64,000 nucleotides of DNA from Lampris incognitus (Eukaryota; Chordata; Actinopteri; Lampriformes; Lampridae). Each line of letters opens with the position of its first letter. Within the stretch, counting starts at the first letter, position 1. The translations under genes were made by a program, and so were the position numbers. Below the pieces are notes generated by a model that was not told where the DNA came from, did not search any database, and was given only the letters and a program-made list of their open reading frames with translations. The stretch spans positions 22,959,177 through 23,023,176 of the forward strand of contig NC_079224.1 of the NCBI RefSeq assembly GCF_029633865.1, read 5' to 3'. Positions 24,090-35,989 of this stretch are shown piece after piece.

Positions 24090-24800
24090 TCCAGCCCAAA
24101 CCACCGTCAAGGCCCAAAAGAACTACATGCACATTCTTTAATTTGATGGTGAACAAGAAAAACATCAAGACACATATTCAAAGACGTCACTTATCATCAA
24201 CTACAGATATAACAGCAAATCACCATCTTCCATCTCGAAGCATAGACTGTAATAATGGCATTTTCAGAAGAACTTTTCCTGGACCATACACGTATACATG
24301 TACAGAAATGCACCTGGGGGGGGGGGGGGACAATCAAGTGAGCTGTGAGCTAGAGCAATGCAAACGGGCTTCCAAATTTTCCAGAAGAAGTGGCTTGATG
24401 GAGTTTCAGCGCATCCATGTGAAATCAGTATCATACTGTCCTATTTCATCCGAGCCAGACATCACACTTAAGGAAGAAGTTCTGTCAGATATGGTAAGAG
24501 GAAAGTGGATTTCTGACAACGCGAAGAAAATGTCTCTCACTATAAAGCAAAAAGCAGAGTCTAAGAGCTGCCCACTAAGTAAAGTGATCACATTTGGCAA
24601 TGGAACATCGAAAATATGTGTCAGTACTAGAAACATGCACCTCATATTATTCTCAGTTAGGGAGAGTAACTGTGTTTTGACAGTAGAACAGTTACTTGGC
24701 ACTGCCCATGCTCTAAGTCAAGGAATTCCTGTCCTCATAAGTCCATTGCAAAATGGCACTTGAACCAGACCCGACCTGAACTTTTCTGAAAAGTCAGAAG
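24090..24800 (+). pseudogene. Zinc-finger-like ORF remnant of unknown family
   Basis: An open frame of about 225 codons begins in the Tc1 right end (24071) and runs to 24763. The part outside the transposon includes KKNIKTHIQRRHLSSTTDIT (a degenerate C2H2-like H..H end; the cysteine pair reads C..F) and SYCPISSEPDITLKEEVLSD. It also has KWISDNAKKMSLTIKQKAES. Frame changes after about 24590 suggest decay. One frame continues into the 18-bp minisatellite as an AAEALE-type repeat. It looks like a pseudogene or a transposon-borne ORF. I do not recognise its function. Confidence 0.4.
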
Positions 24801-24815
24801 TACAGACAGTGGCGT

Positions 24816-25110
24816 TGTGGGCTGCAGAGGCGCTGGAGGCTGCAGTGGCGCTGGAGGGTGCACAGGCGCTGAAGGGTGCGGAGGCACTGGAGGGTGCGGA
24901 GGCGTTGGAGGCTGCGGAGGCGTTGTAGGCTGTGGAGGCGCTAGAGGCTGCAGAGGTGATGGAGGATGCACAGGTGCTGGACGATACAGAGGCACTGGAG
25001 GCTGCAGAGGTGATGGAGGGTGCAGAAGCACTGGAGGATGCATAGGCATTGGAGGCTGAGGAGGTGATTGAGGGTGCAGAGGTGATGGAGGGTGCAGAGG
25101 ATGCGGAGGC
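24816..25110 (+). repeat. 18-bp minisatellite, about 16 units
   Basis: Imperfect tandem units of the type ggcgctggaggctgcaga. The unit is a multiple of three, so the frames stay partly open and translate as Ala/Glu/Leu-rich (ALEAAEALE), Gly/Cys-rich, or on the other strand Pro-rich repeats. The ALEAAE frame has at least two stops. Confidence 0.88.
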
Positions 25111-25139
25111 ACAGGGACCTGATGACAGGTCAGCTAACC

Positions 25140-25527
25140 AGGGGTTCCCAAACTTTTCCATGCCAAGGCCCCCCAAATAGCATTAGCTTCTGGCCAGGGC
25201 CCCCCTTTCTGCAAGATGTCTTTAAAAACCCATTGACAATACTACGGCAAATGTTAAAAAGAAGGGAAAAAAACCCTATGTTAATGCAATAATAATGACA
25301 TTTATACTTCAAATTTTAATCCTTCCATCATATTGAATATTTCTGTTTTTCATTATAAGCCTGTTTTGTTATAAAATATATTTGATCATAATATACATAA
25401 TAATTCAATTTATTTTAAAAAAACATTTTTAGCATTTTCCCTCATCTTCCGTCCAATGTGCTGAGGCCCCCTTGGCGTCCCCTGGCGGCCCCCTACGGGG
25501 CCGCGGCCCTCACTTTGAAAACCACTG
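25140..25527. mobile_element. Non-autonomous hAT-like element, 388 bp
   Basis: It is flanked by agctaacc at 25132-25139 and 25528-25535, a perfect 8-bp duplication typical of hAT transposons. The ends read aggggttcccaaacttt and, inverted, agtggttttcaaagtg. The interior is AT-rich with no ORF. Confidence 0.8.
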
Positions 25528-25921
25528 AGCTAACCCACACTTCTACACATAACGGGGAAAAAAAATTTCAGGGTTATAGTCCTTGCAAAATAGCAGCAGT
25601 GATAATGGTGGCTTTTGGCACATCCACCGTGCCATCTGTATCTTCTGTACCCTAAAAACTACTCATCCATACTCTATTCTTAAGGCAATGTTCAAAATTA
25701 AAACTGTATACAAATTAATGTTGGAATAAAATGCTTAACGTTACTAGTGAACAATCTGTACATTTTACAAAATCTGCAAGATTTATGTAAACAGACAAAT
25801 ACCTCCATGTTTAACAGCTGACTTTTCATGGGTCTGCATATGTGCCACAACATACGCATACTCTCCCATTTTGCTGCAGAACTGGCATTTGTAATTTGGG
25901 CCTTCACGAATGGGCTTTGCC

Positions 25922-26050
25922 CTGTGATGGCCTGGCGGCCTGTCCGGCGTGTCTCCCCGCCTGCCGCCTAGTGACTGCTGGAATGGGCTCCAGTATCCCT
26001 GTGACCCTGAGAGTAGGATAAGTGGTTAAGATAATGGATGGATGGATGGA
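25922..26050 (+). repeat. V-SINE-like 3' fragment
   Basis: It contains gtgatggcctggcggcctgtcc, gtgaccctgaga, taggataagtgg and a (GGAT)n tail, the same 3' end as the full copy at 32489-32894. The tRNA head and central domain are missing. Confidence 0.8.
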
Positions 26051-26337
26051 CAAATGGGTTTTTGAAAGATACCTTTCCCTACAAACTGTTGGGTGACGCA
26101 GGAAGCAAATGCAATGCTAGGTTCGTATTTGTGCACACATTAACATTTCATCAAAAACACTTTACAACACTTTCCAAAAGAGTCACACTCCCTTGCACAT
26201 TTATGATTCAGGAGACCATGCAATTCAGTCACCTCAGCAACAAAGCACAGACCTACACAACTTCAACGTAACTAATGAGACAAAATAAATGAAATCACCT
26301 GTGCTGGTGGACAAGACCTTTGGAATACCGGTATGGT

Positions 26338-26660
26338 ACATTTTCAAGTTCAACTTCAAGTTCAAGTACTTTATTTGTCACATGCACAGAAATGCAAGGT
26401 AAAACATGTAGTGAAATGAGGAGGGGTACTCCGTCTGTCATTGTGTGAAGACACAGACCTAGATAAAAGAAAAAGATCAGTACATTTTTTTCCTCTTTTT
26501 TATAAGTCAAAATAAACAATAAATTTAAAAAAACTAGCTGTCTCAAGTATGTGGAAGGTCATATAGTATGTTGAGGGTTCTTATGGCCTGTGTATAGAAG
26601 CTTCTATGCAGAGAAAAGGGGGGGGGGGTAAAATTTCTGAGAAATTGCAGTGAAAAGGGG
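26338..26660. repeat. Unclassified fish repeat fragment
   Basis: It begins with a (TTCAAG)-like run, ttcaagttcaacttcaag, then tactttatttgtcacatgc. The end is not defined. Two poly-G runs follow (26619 and 26659). Confidence 0.4.
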
Positions 26661-26796
26661 GGGGAGATAACATTTCTTTGGGCTTCTTTGTTTTGTTTTT
26701 TCTCTTTTTTTATATACATTTTCTTTGGTATGAATTCAAACCTCTGAACATTCTCTGCAATATTATTCTGGGGCAAACCCTAATTAATAGTAGAGC

Positions 26797-27221
26797 CAGG
26801 GCCGCCCAGAAGGGGGGAAAAGGGAAAAGCTTTCTGGGTCCGGTTGCTGGGGGGGGGGGGGGGCATGGAGCCCAGCAATATTAAAATTCATCATAAATAT
26901 AAGTTATGATAATGTCAAACCCCCCACCCTAACCTGCCATTGAGCGTAAACTGGCTAAACAGATAGACATTAAAGACATTATAAAGGATTTTGCATCCAG
27001 TAAGACAAGGAAGATGAAGCCATATGGTAAGACATTGCATTTTCTACTAAGAAACTTGTAGTGTAAGCATAACAGATCTTTACTGACTTTGGTTTAAAAA
27101 GTTATATTATGGTGTGTGTGTGTGTGTGTGCGTGCGTGCGTGCGTGTGCGTGCGTGCGTGTGCGTGTGCGTGTGTGTGTGCATTAGGTCTGTGGGCCCAG
27201 CCATTTCTATGGGCGGGCCTG
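26797..27221. mobile_element. Probable non-autonomous hAT-like element
   Basis: The left end cagggccgcccaga and the inverted right end caggcccgcccata match at 12 of 14 bases. The 8-bp flanks agtagagc and accagagc agree at 6 of 8. The interior holds poly-G and a (GT/GC)n tract at 27111-27181. No ORF is present. Confidence 0.5.
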
Positions 27222-28810
27222 ACCAGAGCCTTTTGGGCTGTAATTAAACAAAGAGACAACTAGAGAAAAAGGGAAATGAGAAAAAAGATAGAGGGCAAAA
27301 GAGAAAAAGAGGTGTCTGCATGTGTGCGTATTTATGTATTTAAGTCAGTGTGTATGTGTACAATCTGCGTACGTGCTCGTGGAGAATGGATGAATATGGA
27401 ATACTTTATTCAGTGTTACTTTTCACGTGATAATTTATTATCCAAGATCGGTCATGATCATTTATCATTCATGATCAATGTTCAGCGAAACAAACTGACT
27501 CACACTGAGATCAGGTGTTTCGTATTACAGCCACATTCCCACTGAATCGTCCAGTAACAAGTAGGATGCCCCCTTGTACAAAAAGTAGGACATAATATGA
27601 GGTAAAACAGATATTATCTTAATACACCTCACAGCCACTCCTTCGGAGGACAGAACCTTCAGTTTTCAGTCATCCTTTAACGTGATCTAGGACTGAATGT
27701 GATACAGTCTTGCATATCACATTGCTGTGAATGGAGGAGTGGGAAGCAGGTATAAAAGAATTATCTTTCTTTTGTAGTCTTTTAACCATGTGTTGACCTT
27801 TATTTGCCTTAATTTGATGCCCTCAACCCAACAGTAGATTCCAGTTGGTGTTCTATGATGAGCATCATTTCCAAGGCCAATGAACTTCTGGCCTGATAGT
27901 CAGGTTGGCAAAGTAAGGGCGATGCAGTTTTCATTAAGGACGTTAAGTAGCTGGTGAATACAGCGAATACAGGGACGTAATCTAATTCCCAAAGGTACAT
28001 TTCAGGACTTAATTTTTTAAAGATTCCATGCACATTACAAAGCTGTTCGGCAAGGCTGAGACAAGCTGAACATTCATAAGAAAACATGGATATTGAATTA
28101 AAGGGAAAGGGTACAGCTGATTTGATTAGAAAAGGGATTTTGGCCAGCACGGACCTGATTGGCTTGTTTTGTCTGTGTTCCGCCCTTCCAATGCCATGTG
28201 ATGTTTAACTAAGCCAAACCTATGGCCGTCACATCTGCCACAAATGATCCTTGCCGTCAAGGTCGTCCTGAGAAATCGGGCCGTTGCTGCAGCAGTGGCA
28301 GTACCCGCATAGATATAAGCACAAAACAGTTAGGGAGAAGAGAAGATAACAAAACAATAGATAGTCACACCAGCTGAACATTCGTAAAAGAGAGACAAAA
28401 TCGATAAAAATGTAAAAAAAGAAAAAAAGAAAAAAAAGCTAACATTGTGCACAGTCACAAAGGAACACCCTCCTCAAATTTAAAGGTTAAAATGAATGTG
28501 CTGAAGGACAACACTGACTGCCTTCAATAAAAAAAAAAGCAAATATATGGAGATGTGCAAATACTTGTAGCAATGCATGGCCGAGAGCGAGATTATGAGC
28601 GAGAGTATGAATAACAATGTGGGAATGGATATGAATAGAAAATTGCTTGCACACTGATATCAAACAAAAGGAATGTCCACACTGAGGTTTATGGATGCAA
28701 ACATCTTCTCAATTATTTAATGGTCCATAATGTTGTTACAAAACAAAAGTGCCACCAAAAAAGTATGAGGTGAGAAAAGAAAGAAACGTTTTGATAACCT
28801 CAGTGTGGAC
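27222..28810. other. No gene recognised
   Basis: AT-rich sequence with A-rich runs near 28415-28435 and 28529. ORFs are short and without recognisable domains. Confidence 0.5.
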
Positions 28811-28811
28811 A

Positions 28812-29235
28812 CTCAAGTCAGGTCAAGTCAATTTTATTAGTGTAGCCCAATATCACAAATTACAAATTTGCCTCAGGGGGCTTTACAGAAATACAACATC
28901 CTCTCCTTAGACCCTCACATCAGATAAAGAACAACTCCCAAAAAACAACAACAAAAAAAACCTTTAACAGGGAGTAAAAATAGGGAGAAACCTCAGGGAG
29001 AGCAGAGGAGAGATCTCTCTCCCAAGACGGACAGGTGTGCAATGGATGTTGTGTGTACAGAACAAAACACAACTTACAGAATACAACATTGACAGAGGAT
29101 AACAGGATTATAATGAAATATATGCAGAATATGATGAGGGGGGATGCCAAGCAGTGTCCAGATGCCACCGGAACAGACCAGGACCTGAACCACGCAACCA
29201 TCGTCACCATGTAGACCTGACAGGAGGACAGACAG
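28812..29235 (-). repeat. 3' end of a LINE or related retroelement with (TGACTT)n tail
   Basis: On the minus strand the sequence ends gatattgggctacactaat then aaaattgacttgacctga. A second copy of this tail, plus strand, lies at 30598-30700. The body includes a poly-A/G stretch and gggagagagatctctcctc. It is a common fish 3' end; the parent was not identified. Confidence 0.65.
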
Positions 29236-29239
29236 ACTA

Positions 29240-29622
29240 CATGTGCACATGGGGGAGATTCACATCACACCATTCACATACATGGGAGAAGAGAAAGAAG
29301 ACGACCTCATTCAGAGAGAGAGAAAAGACGTGAGAGAAGAAAACAGTTGGAATAGTCAATCACAGAAAGGTGAATCAGTTCATCTTGGCACATTTAGTGG
29401 GAGAAACGTTTCAACACTCATCTAAGTGACCTCTTCAGTCTCAACTAACTGCAGGTATCCCCACTCTTATAAACAATACAGTGGCATAGCAACTGAAAAC
29501 AACGATCAGTTTAGAATAGTCAATTATCTATATAATCTCATTGGCAGAACAGTGCTTGGTAAATTCACTGAGACAGAAAAAGACCCACCATGCAGTATAG
29601 GTTGTGAAGTATGAAGGCAACT
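29240..29622. repeat. Unclassified repeat with aacgtttcaacactcatct
   Basis: The stretch between two retroelement pieces contains aacgtttcaacactcatct and aagtgacctcttcagtctc, which I recall as parts of a widespread fish retroelement. The family is not established from this sequence. Confidence 0.4.
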
Positions 29623-30597
29623 AATCTTAGGTTAAGGCTGAAAGATGAGTTTTGAATTTAAAGGACTCAACAGACTCTGATTGTCTGATGGCAGCAGGCA
29701 GGTTATTCCACAAGAATGGGGCCAGGTAGGAATAGGCCCTGCCACCAGGTGATTTCTTTTTAACATTGGGCACTCACAGGAGCCCTGTGTTTTGAGTGGA
29801 CAGCTCGAGATGGAATACACAGGAGACCAGACAGGTACGTATGATGGGGCAAGCCCATTTAGGATTTTATAAGTTAGCAGAAGCACCGTGAAGTTTGATC
29901 TAACATGGATAGGAAGCCAATGAAGGGAGGCAAAAATTGGTGTAATATGGTCAAATTTTCTAGTTTTAGTTAGGATTCTCTGCAGCATTTTAACCATCTG
30001 AAGACTTTAAGTAATAGCGTGTGGCCAACCTGAAAACAGAGCATTACAGTAAACAAGTCTGGATGCCACAATAATGTATTAGAGTCTCTGAGTCAGCCAT
30101 GGACAGGGAAGACTGAATATTAGTTATGTTACATACGTGAAAAAAGCTGGTCTTGGTGATTTATTCAATGTGCTTATCAAAGGAAAGGCTGGGATCAACC
30201 ATAACACAAAGATTTTTGCCTGCCACACTTTGTGAAATCACTGAGTTGTTGATCGTTATTTTTACTTGATCAAATTGGTGTCTGTGTCTAGCAGGGCCAA
30301 CAACCAGCATCTCAGTTTTATTCAAATCGAAAAGCAGGAAATTTAGAGAGATCCAATTTTTCACAGCAGCCAAGCAGGCCTCTAAAATAGTCATTTGAGT
30401 ATGATCATCAGCCCTTATAGAAACATACAGCTGAGTATCATCCGCATAGCAATGGAAATGTATTCCATGACTGCATATAATTTGGCCAAGAGGTGAAATA
30501 TAAAGAGAGAAAAGTAGAGAGCCAAGAACTGAGCCCTGGGGTACACCATATTTAACTTCAGAGAATTTCAATGTAATATTATAGCAGACACACTGTG

Positions 30598-30700
30598 GTC
30601 TAAGGACAGGATGTTGTGTTGCTGTAAAGCCCACTGGGGCAAAATTGTAATTTGTGATATTGGGCTATACAAATAAAATTGACTTGACTTGACTTGACTT
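30598..30700 (+). repeat. Short retroelement tail inserted in the LINE
   Basis: It contains ggtctaaggacaggatgttg and gatattgggctatac, with a (TGACTT)n tail. It interrupts the minus-strand LINE between its SYLPGR and KYGVPQGS segments. It is of the same family as 28812-29235 but much shorter. Confidence 0.7.
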
Positions 30701-31577
30701 CTTCCAGGTAAGTAGGACTTAAGCCAAGAGAAAGCTAAGCCAGAGACACGAAAATTATAATTTATTCTGTCTAATAGTATACAATGATCAGTGGTGGGAA
30801 AGGCTACACTGAGGTCCATTAGTAGAAGCACAGAGGTGGGATCAGCGTCCATAGCGAGTAGAAGATTGTTAACCACTCTGGTTAGAGCATTTTCAGTGGA
30901 GTGACAGGCACTGGGAGCTGATTGAAAAGGTTTATATAGATAGTATTCTTCTTTATGGTTTGAAAGTTTTTGATACACAACTCTCTTTAGTACTTTAGAA
31001 AAGAATGAAAGATTAGAGACTGGTCGATAGTTATTAAGAGACCCTGGATCGAGGTGCAGTTTCTGAAGTAGAGGTTTGACCACAGCTGTCTTGAAACTGT
31101 TGGGAACAGTGCCAATAGTAATTGAATTAACTATGTGTAGCATTGTATGTCCCAGGAAAGCCCAAAGGTATTTAAAAAGTTTTGCTGGTAAAGGGTCAAG
31201 TAGGCAAGTAATTGGTTTAGAACAGGGGTCTCAAACTACTGGCCCGTGAAGCAGTTTTATTCAGCCCACGCTATGTTTTAGATTTATTAAGAGATCCAGA
31301 CCACATATCCATTTTGCGTACTACTTTCATGTTGTTGTTGTTGTGGGGTTTTTTTGTTAGTTTCTGTGCTTCTAGTTCTAAGTACTCAGTTAAGATTAGT
31401 TGTAAGGCCAGTTGCAGATGACGTAGCCTAGTCAGTTTTGCAGCACTCTCTCCCACACACACACACTGTACCCAGGCAACACGAGTACATAAACCCAGTA
31501 GGCTAGCCCACTGCAAAGTATCTCACGTGAGCTTGCTAATGTAAATTGTTGTCACTACTTGTAGATGTTTTGTAAAA

Positions 31578-32684
31578 ATGTCACTTTCAAAAGCCAGAAG
31601 AAAAGTTAACCAGGAGCACTGACAGTTCCAAGAGAAATGGACATGTGGCTACTTCTTCACTGAATCTAATGCGTCCAAAATTTGTTTAATTTGCAAGGGA
31701 AAAGTTGCCATCCTGACGGATTTCAATCTGAAGCAACATTACACAACTAAACATGCAGAGGAGTATGATCGGTTCAAAGGCGAGGAGAGGGAGAGAAAGG
31801 CAGCACACTTTCAAAAAAGTATGTCCTGTCAGCAAAACTTTTTTCACAAAGCCAAAAAAAAGACTGATGCAGCTGTCAAAGCTAGCTATGTGGTAAGCGA
31901 GGCTGTAGCGAAGGCTGGTAAGCCATTTATGGAGGGAAAGTTTCTGAGATACTGCATGCTGCAGGTAGCGAATATCTTTTGCCTGGAGAAGGCATCTTTA
32001 TTCGGAAACGTCAGTCTCAGCCCAAATACAATGGCAGAACGGATCAGCGAATTGTCAGGTGACATTTACAGACAGTTGTGCAATAAAGCAAATGATTTCA
32101 CGCACTATTCTTTGGCACACGATGAAAGCACAGATGTAAATGAAAATGCCCAGCTCGCTATATTTGTAAGGGGTATCAGTGACCGTTTTGAGTTAACCGA
32201 AGAATTGCTAACTTTATATCCAGTGCCGGGAAAGACTACAGCCAAAGATATATGTCAGGTGCTGTGCAATGCAATTGAGAATGCTGGTTTACCCTAGAAT
32301 AAATCGGCTGGAATAACCACTGATCATGCCCCATCAATGACAGGAAGAAAAAAATGGGCTTGTAGCACTGATTCAAAGAAAACTGGAGGAAGAGAATGTA
32401 GATCCCACAATTGCATTGCACTGTATCATTCGCCAGCAGGTACTCTGCAGCAAATGCTTGAAATTTGACAGTGTTATGACTGTTGTGGGGCGGCACGGTG
32501 GTGCAGTGGTTAGCGCAGTCACCTCACAGCAAGAAGGTCCTGAGTTCGAGCCCTGGGTCCCAGGTTGTCCTCTGTGTGGAGTTTGCATGTTCCCCCTGTG
32601 TCTGCATGGGTTTCCTCTGGGTGCTCCAGTCCAAAGACATGTAGGTCACGCAAATAAGCCATACTAAATTGCCCCTAGGTGTGA

Positions 32685-32782
<98 letters not shown>

Positions 32783-33880
32783 GTGTGTGTGTGTGTGATG
32801 GCCTGGCAGCCTGTCCAGGGTGTCTCCCCTCCAGCATCCCCATGACCCTGAGTGCAGGATAAGCAGTTTGGATAATGGATGGATGGATGGATGGATGACT
32901 GTTGTGGTGAAATGCATTAATTACATCAGATCAAGAGGTTTAAAACACTGTCAGTTCTGTGTGTTTCTGGAGGAAATAGATGCAACATATGGATGCGTTG
33001 TACTTCACAGAAGTGCACTTGTTGAACAGGGGCAGTGTCCTGAAAAGGTTTTTTGAATTGAGGGAGGCGATCAGATAATTCATGAAAGAAGGCAGGCCAC
33101 ATGTTCCTGAGCTTGATGATCCCAAATGGCTCATGGATTTAGCTTTCTTAGTTGATACCACACAGGCACTTAACACTCTTAATTTAAAACTGCAGGGGCC
33201 AGACTAACTTGTCACTGTAGCATTTGATAGCGTGAAAAGCTTCTCTGTGAAACTCAGAACATGGAAAACACAGCTCACAAAAAAAGATTTGCCTCTTCCC
33301 AACTTGCCAGTCAATTATTGATGATGGTGCCAGAGTCAATGCTGATGAGTATGTAACTTCCACTGACAATCTGCAGCAGGAGTTTGAGCATGGCTTTTCT
33401 GATTTTAAGACTCACAGCACCACTTTCCAGTTGTTTGTAGACCCCTTCTCCTTTGACATGGACAGTGCTCCAAGCACATTTCAAATAGAGCTCAGAGACT
33501 TGCAGTGCAACACTGAGCTCAAGGCAAAGTTCAGAGGGGCACAAGGAAAGCAGGAGATGCTTGGACAGTTTCTCAGAGCGCTTCCCAAAACATTCCCACA
33601 GTTGTCCAAACCGTTCAGGCAGGTCATGTGTCTTTTCAGCAGCACTTAGCTGTGTGAGAAACTCTTCTCAACTATGAATGTTAATAAATCAAAGCATAGG
33701 TCCAGACTGATCAATGAACATCTCCAGGTTGTCCTCAGGGTGTCCACTGCCCTGAAAGCAAATGTAGCTCACTTGTGTCAGCAGATGAAGTGCCAGGTTT
33801 CTGGCAAGAAGCAAGCTAAATATGTAGGCTTAGGCCAGGTGACACTATATATACAAAGTTACTTTTTCATGTGAAAACTC
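31578..33880 (+). pseudogene. hAT transposase pseudogene (BED finger plus catalytic and dimerisation parts)
   Basis: Reading starts at ATG 31578 (MSLSKARRKVNQEH) and meets TGA at 31620. The same frame then continues with ICLICKGKVAILTDFNLKQH and TKHAEEY, a BED-type finger with C..C..H..H. A 159-codon open stretch (31821-32297) includes YSLAHDESTDVNENAQLAIF. It ends in TAG; beyond that are AGITTDHAPSMTGRK and IALHCIIRQQVLCSK (32300-32455). After the SINE the homology resumes with KCINYIRSRGLKHCQF (about 32913). The C-terminus at 33670-33760 has MNVNKSKHRSRLINEHLQ, the hAT dimerisation region. The pieces resemble the transposase fused in vertebrate GTF2IRD2 and ZBED5. It cannot make active enzyme. 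Confidence 0.82.
32489..32894 (+). repeat. V-SINE-like (DANA/Mermaid type) element with internal (GT)n
   Basis: The head is ggcggcacggtggtgcag and tggttagcgcagtcacctc, with the B-box gagttcgagccc. The conserved central domain follows: gtggagtttgcatgttcccc and tccaaagacatgtaggtc. The end is a (GGAT)n tail. Perfect 13-bp flanks atgactgttgtgg at 32476-32488 and 32895-32907 mark a clean target-site duplication inside the hAT transposase. The element holds about 113 bp of GT repeat (32685-32797). Confidence 0.93.
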
Positions 33881-35134
33881 TAAAAAAAATGTGAAATGTC
33901 AAGGTTGCATAGTCGAACAGTTTTTTCTTCATTCCTATTGTACTGGCCCTCCTCCATAAAACCACCTTTCAAGTGGCCCCCAGGTAATTTAAGTTTGAGA
34001 TCCCCGGATTAGAAGCTGACACGAGTTTAGTCAAAGTATCAAGAGAGAAAGTCTCAAAAACTGTAATAACAGGGACTATCGGTGACTCATGTATTGATAT
34101 GAATTTGGTAAGACAGGATCTGCAGGAGTAGAAACTCTTTTTGTTTATGATCTCATCAACCTTAATGCAGAAAAAGTCTAGAAACTCATGGGCCGTGAAT
34201 GGTGAGCAGCTAATAGATGGCTGCTTTTAGTAAATTTAGCTGGCAACAGCGTCAAAGAGAAATCTGGGATTATGTTTATTAGTATTCTTTAAGCAAGAGG
34301 GATACACTGCTTTCACAGCAAATAAAGCACGCTTGTATTTCAATAAACACTCATGCAACTGTAGCCGGGTGGTAAATCTGTTAAATATGTTAAATGATTT
34401 TCCACTTAAATTTAGTATAGTTTAACTGTTAATATATGTAATTGTTACACTGTCAAGCCATGTAAAATGTCATTTGATGTATTTAAATTGTGAAGCAGAT
34501 TGTGAGTGTATTTTTATAGTTTTGGTTGTCGTTGCATGTTTTGACCAGTAAGTGGCAGTGTTGCGGACTTTTATTGTAACTCCGTGCAAGTTATCCAAGT
34601 GCATCTTGGGCACGCTTTCTGCAAGTTATCCAAGTGCATCTTGGGTATTCTTTCTTTTTTCTTGTGTGAACCACCTGAAGATTGCGGTGTGACGGTGCTC
34701 TGACTCCGTAGTAAGTAGGTGTAAATATCTTGTGAAATATACCTGTAACATTATTCCAAACAATATTGTATGTCGGTAATTTGACACTATGGTTTGATTT
34801 AGACGCTACTGGAGTTGATGTTCGGTGATTTTGGGCGCGAGCCGTCGACCACTGTTCGCCATTGCAGGCATGACAAGGTAATGTTGGCGTGCATAAAGCC
34901 ACACCATGCCATTGTATTTGGGTAGTAAGGGAGATGTAAAGGTTTTATATGCATTTTAATTCTGTTTAAAGGTAACTGACAGAGTGAGAAGTTGCGCAAT
35001 CTTCAGGAAGTTCCACATGTCTTTGTTAAACCCTGTTTAACATACATAGTCCACTGCCGTATTTTGCACCGTATTTTGTATTTTGTACTTATTATTTTCC
35101 TTTTAAAATCTTTTCTGTTAAACTTGCCACATCT

Positions 35135-35989
35135 GTGAACATTTATGAGCTGTTTGCTCGAAAGACACAGGAATTTATGCACTCAGTAAAACGATCTGCA
35201 TTCGAAGGTTCAAACAATAAAATTAAAGCTACAAGAACCCTGGAAGTAATTGTGTCCTGTGATTTATACTCTTACCTGAGCAATGCATTTGGGGAAAAGC
35301 GCAGTTCCACACAGCTTTTGCAGACCTTTTACAACCGTAACCAAACTGATGGAGAAGACCTCCGTGACTACTCCCATGCACTATCCCAGATTTTGAGCTC
35401 TGTAGTGAAACAGTCCACAGATGTAATACCTAATGAGAAAACTGTGCTCAGAGACCGGTTTATTGAGGGTTTAAGAGAAGCAGCACTCAGGCGTGAACTC
35501 AGGAAAATGGTTAGGGACAAACCAGAGAGCAGTCTTCTAGATGTGAGGAACGAGGCCCTCCTGTGGGAGATGGAGGACAGCAGGTCTCATCGTCCCAGGG
35601 TCATAAAGAGCAACCAAGTTACATCAGAGGTTCCAGAAACCCAGTGCTCTACTATTAAAACAAACAATGACCAAGGTACTGCATTAAATGATGTTCGGAG
35701 AGCAGTAGCCCATCAGGAAAAACAGCTAGCAGAGTTAGGCAAAACACTCGCTGATCTAGCCTTTGCTGTAGGTGAACTGAGTAAGCGCAGCACTCAACGG
35801 ACATTCCTGGAGCCCAAGCCACGACCTAGACCCCAGCCAAAGTTCACACCAGATGGTCAGCCTATCTGTTTCAAGTGTAGAGGCATAGGTCACATTGCAA
35901 GAAAATGCCCACAGGCCAGAGGGGGTCAAGGGGACGCAACACCTAGTTCTTCTGTAGTGCAGGAAAACTCGCACCCTCAGTTGTCATGA
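35135..35989 (+). pseudogene. gag-like ORF of the LTR element, 5'-truncated
   Basis: The frame gives a capsid-like region rich in charged helices (AFGEKRSSTQLLQTFYNRNQ) and a CCHC zinc knuckle CFKCRGIGHIARKC near 35865-35910, used to bind RNA in retroelement Gag. The first ~40 codons are LTR sequence joined by a deletion, so the normal N-terminus is gone; no convincing ATG start is present. The stop TGA (35987-35989) overlaps the ATG of the next frame (ATGA at 35986). Confidence 0.75.

Larger units (their letters stand above)
31223..34006 (+). mobile_element. hAT transposon (Charlie/GTF2IRD2-like), inactive
   Basis: The left terminus caggggtctcaaact and the inverted right terminus cggggatctcaaact match at 13 of 15. 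The flanking 8 bp are gtttagaa (31215-31222) and gattagaa (34007-34014), one mismatch. The interior encodes a BED-finger and hAT transposase with several stops. It interrupts the minus-strand LINE and is itself interrupted by the V-SINE at 32489-32894. Confidence 0.88.

Noticed and set aside
24735..25112. Proline-rich minus-strand ORF
   Set aside because: Complement of the 18-bp minisatellite; the open frame follows from repeat length and composition.
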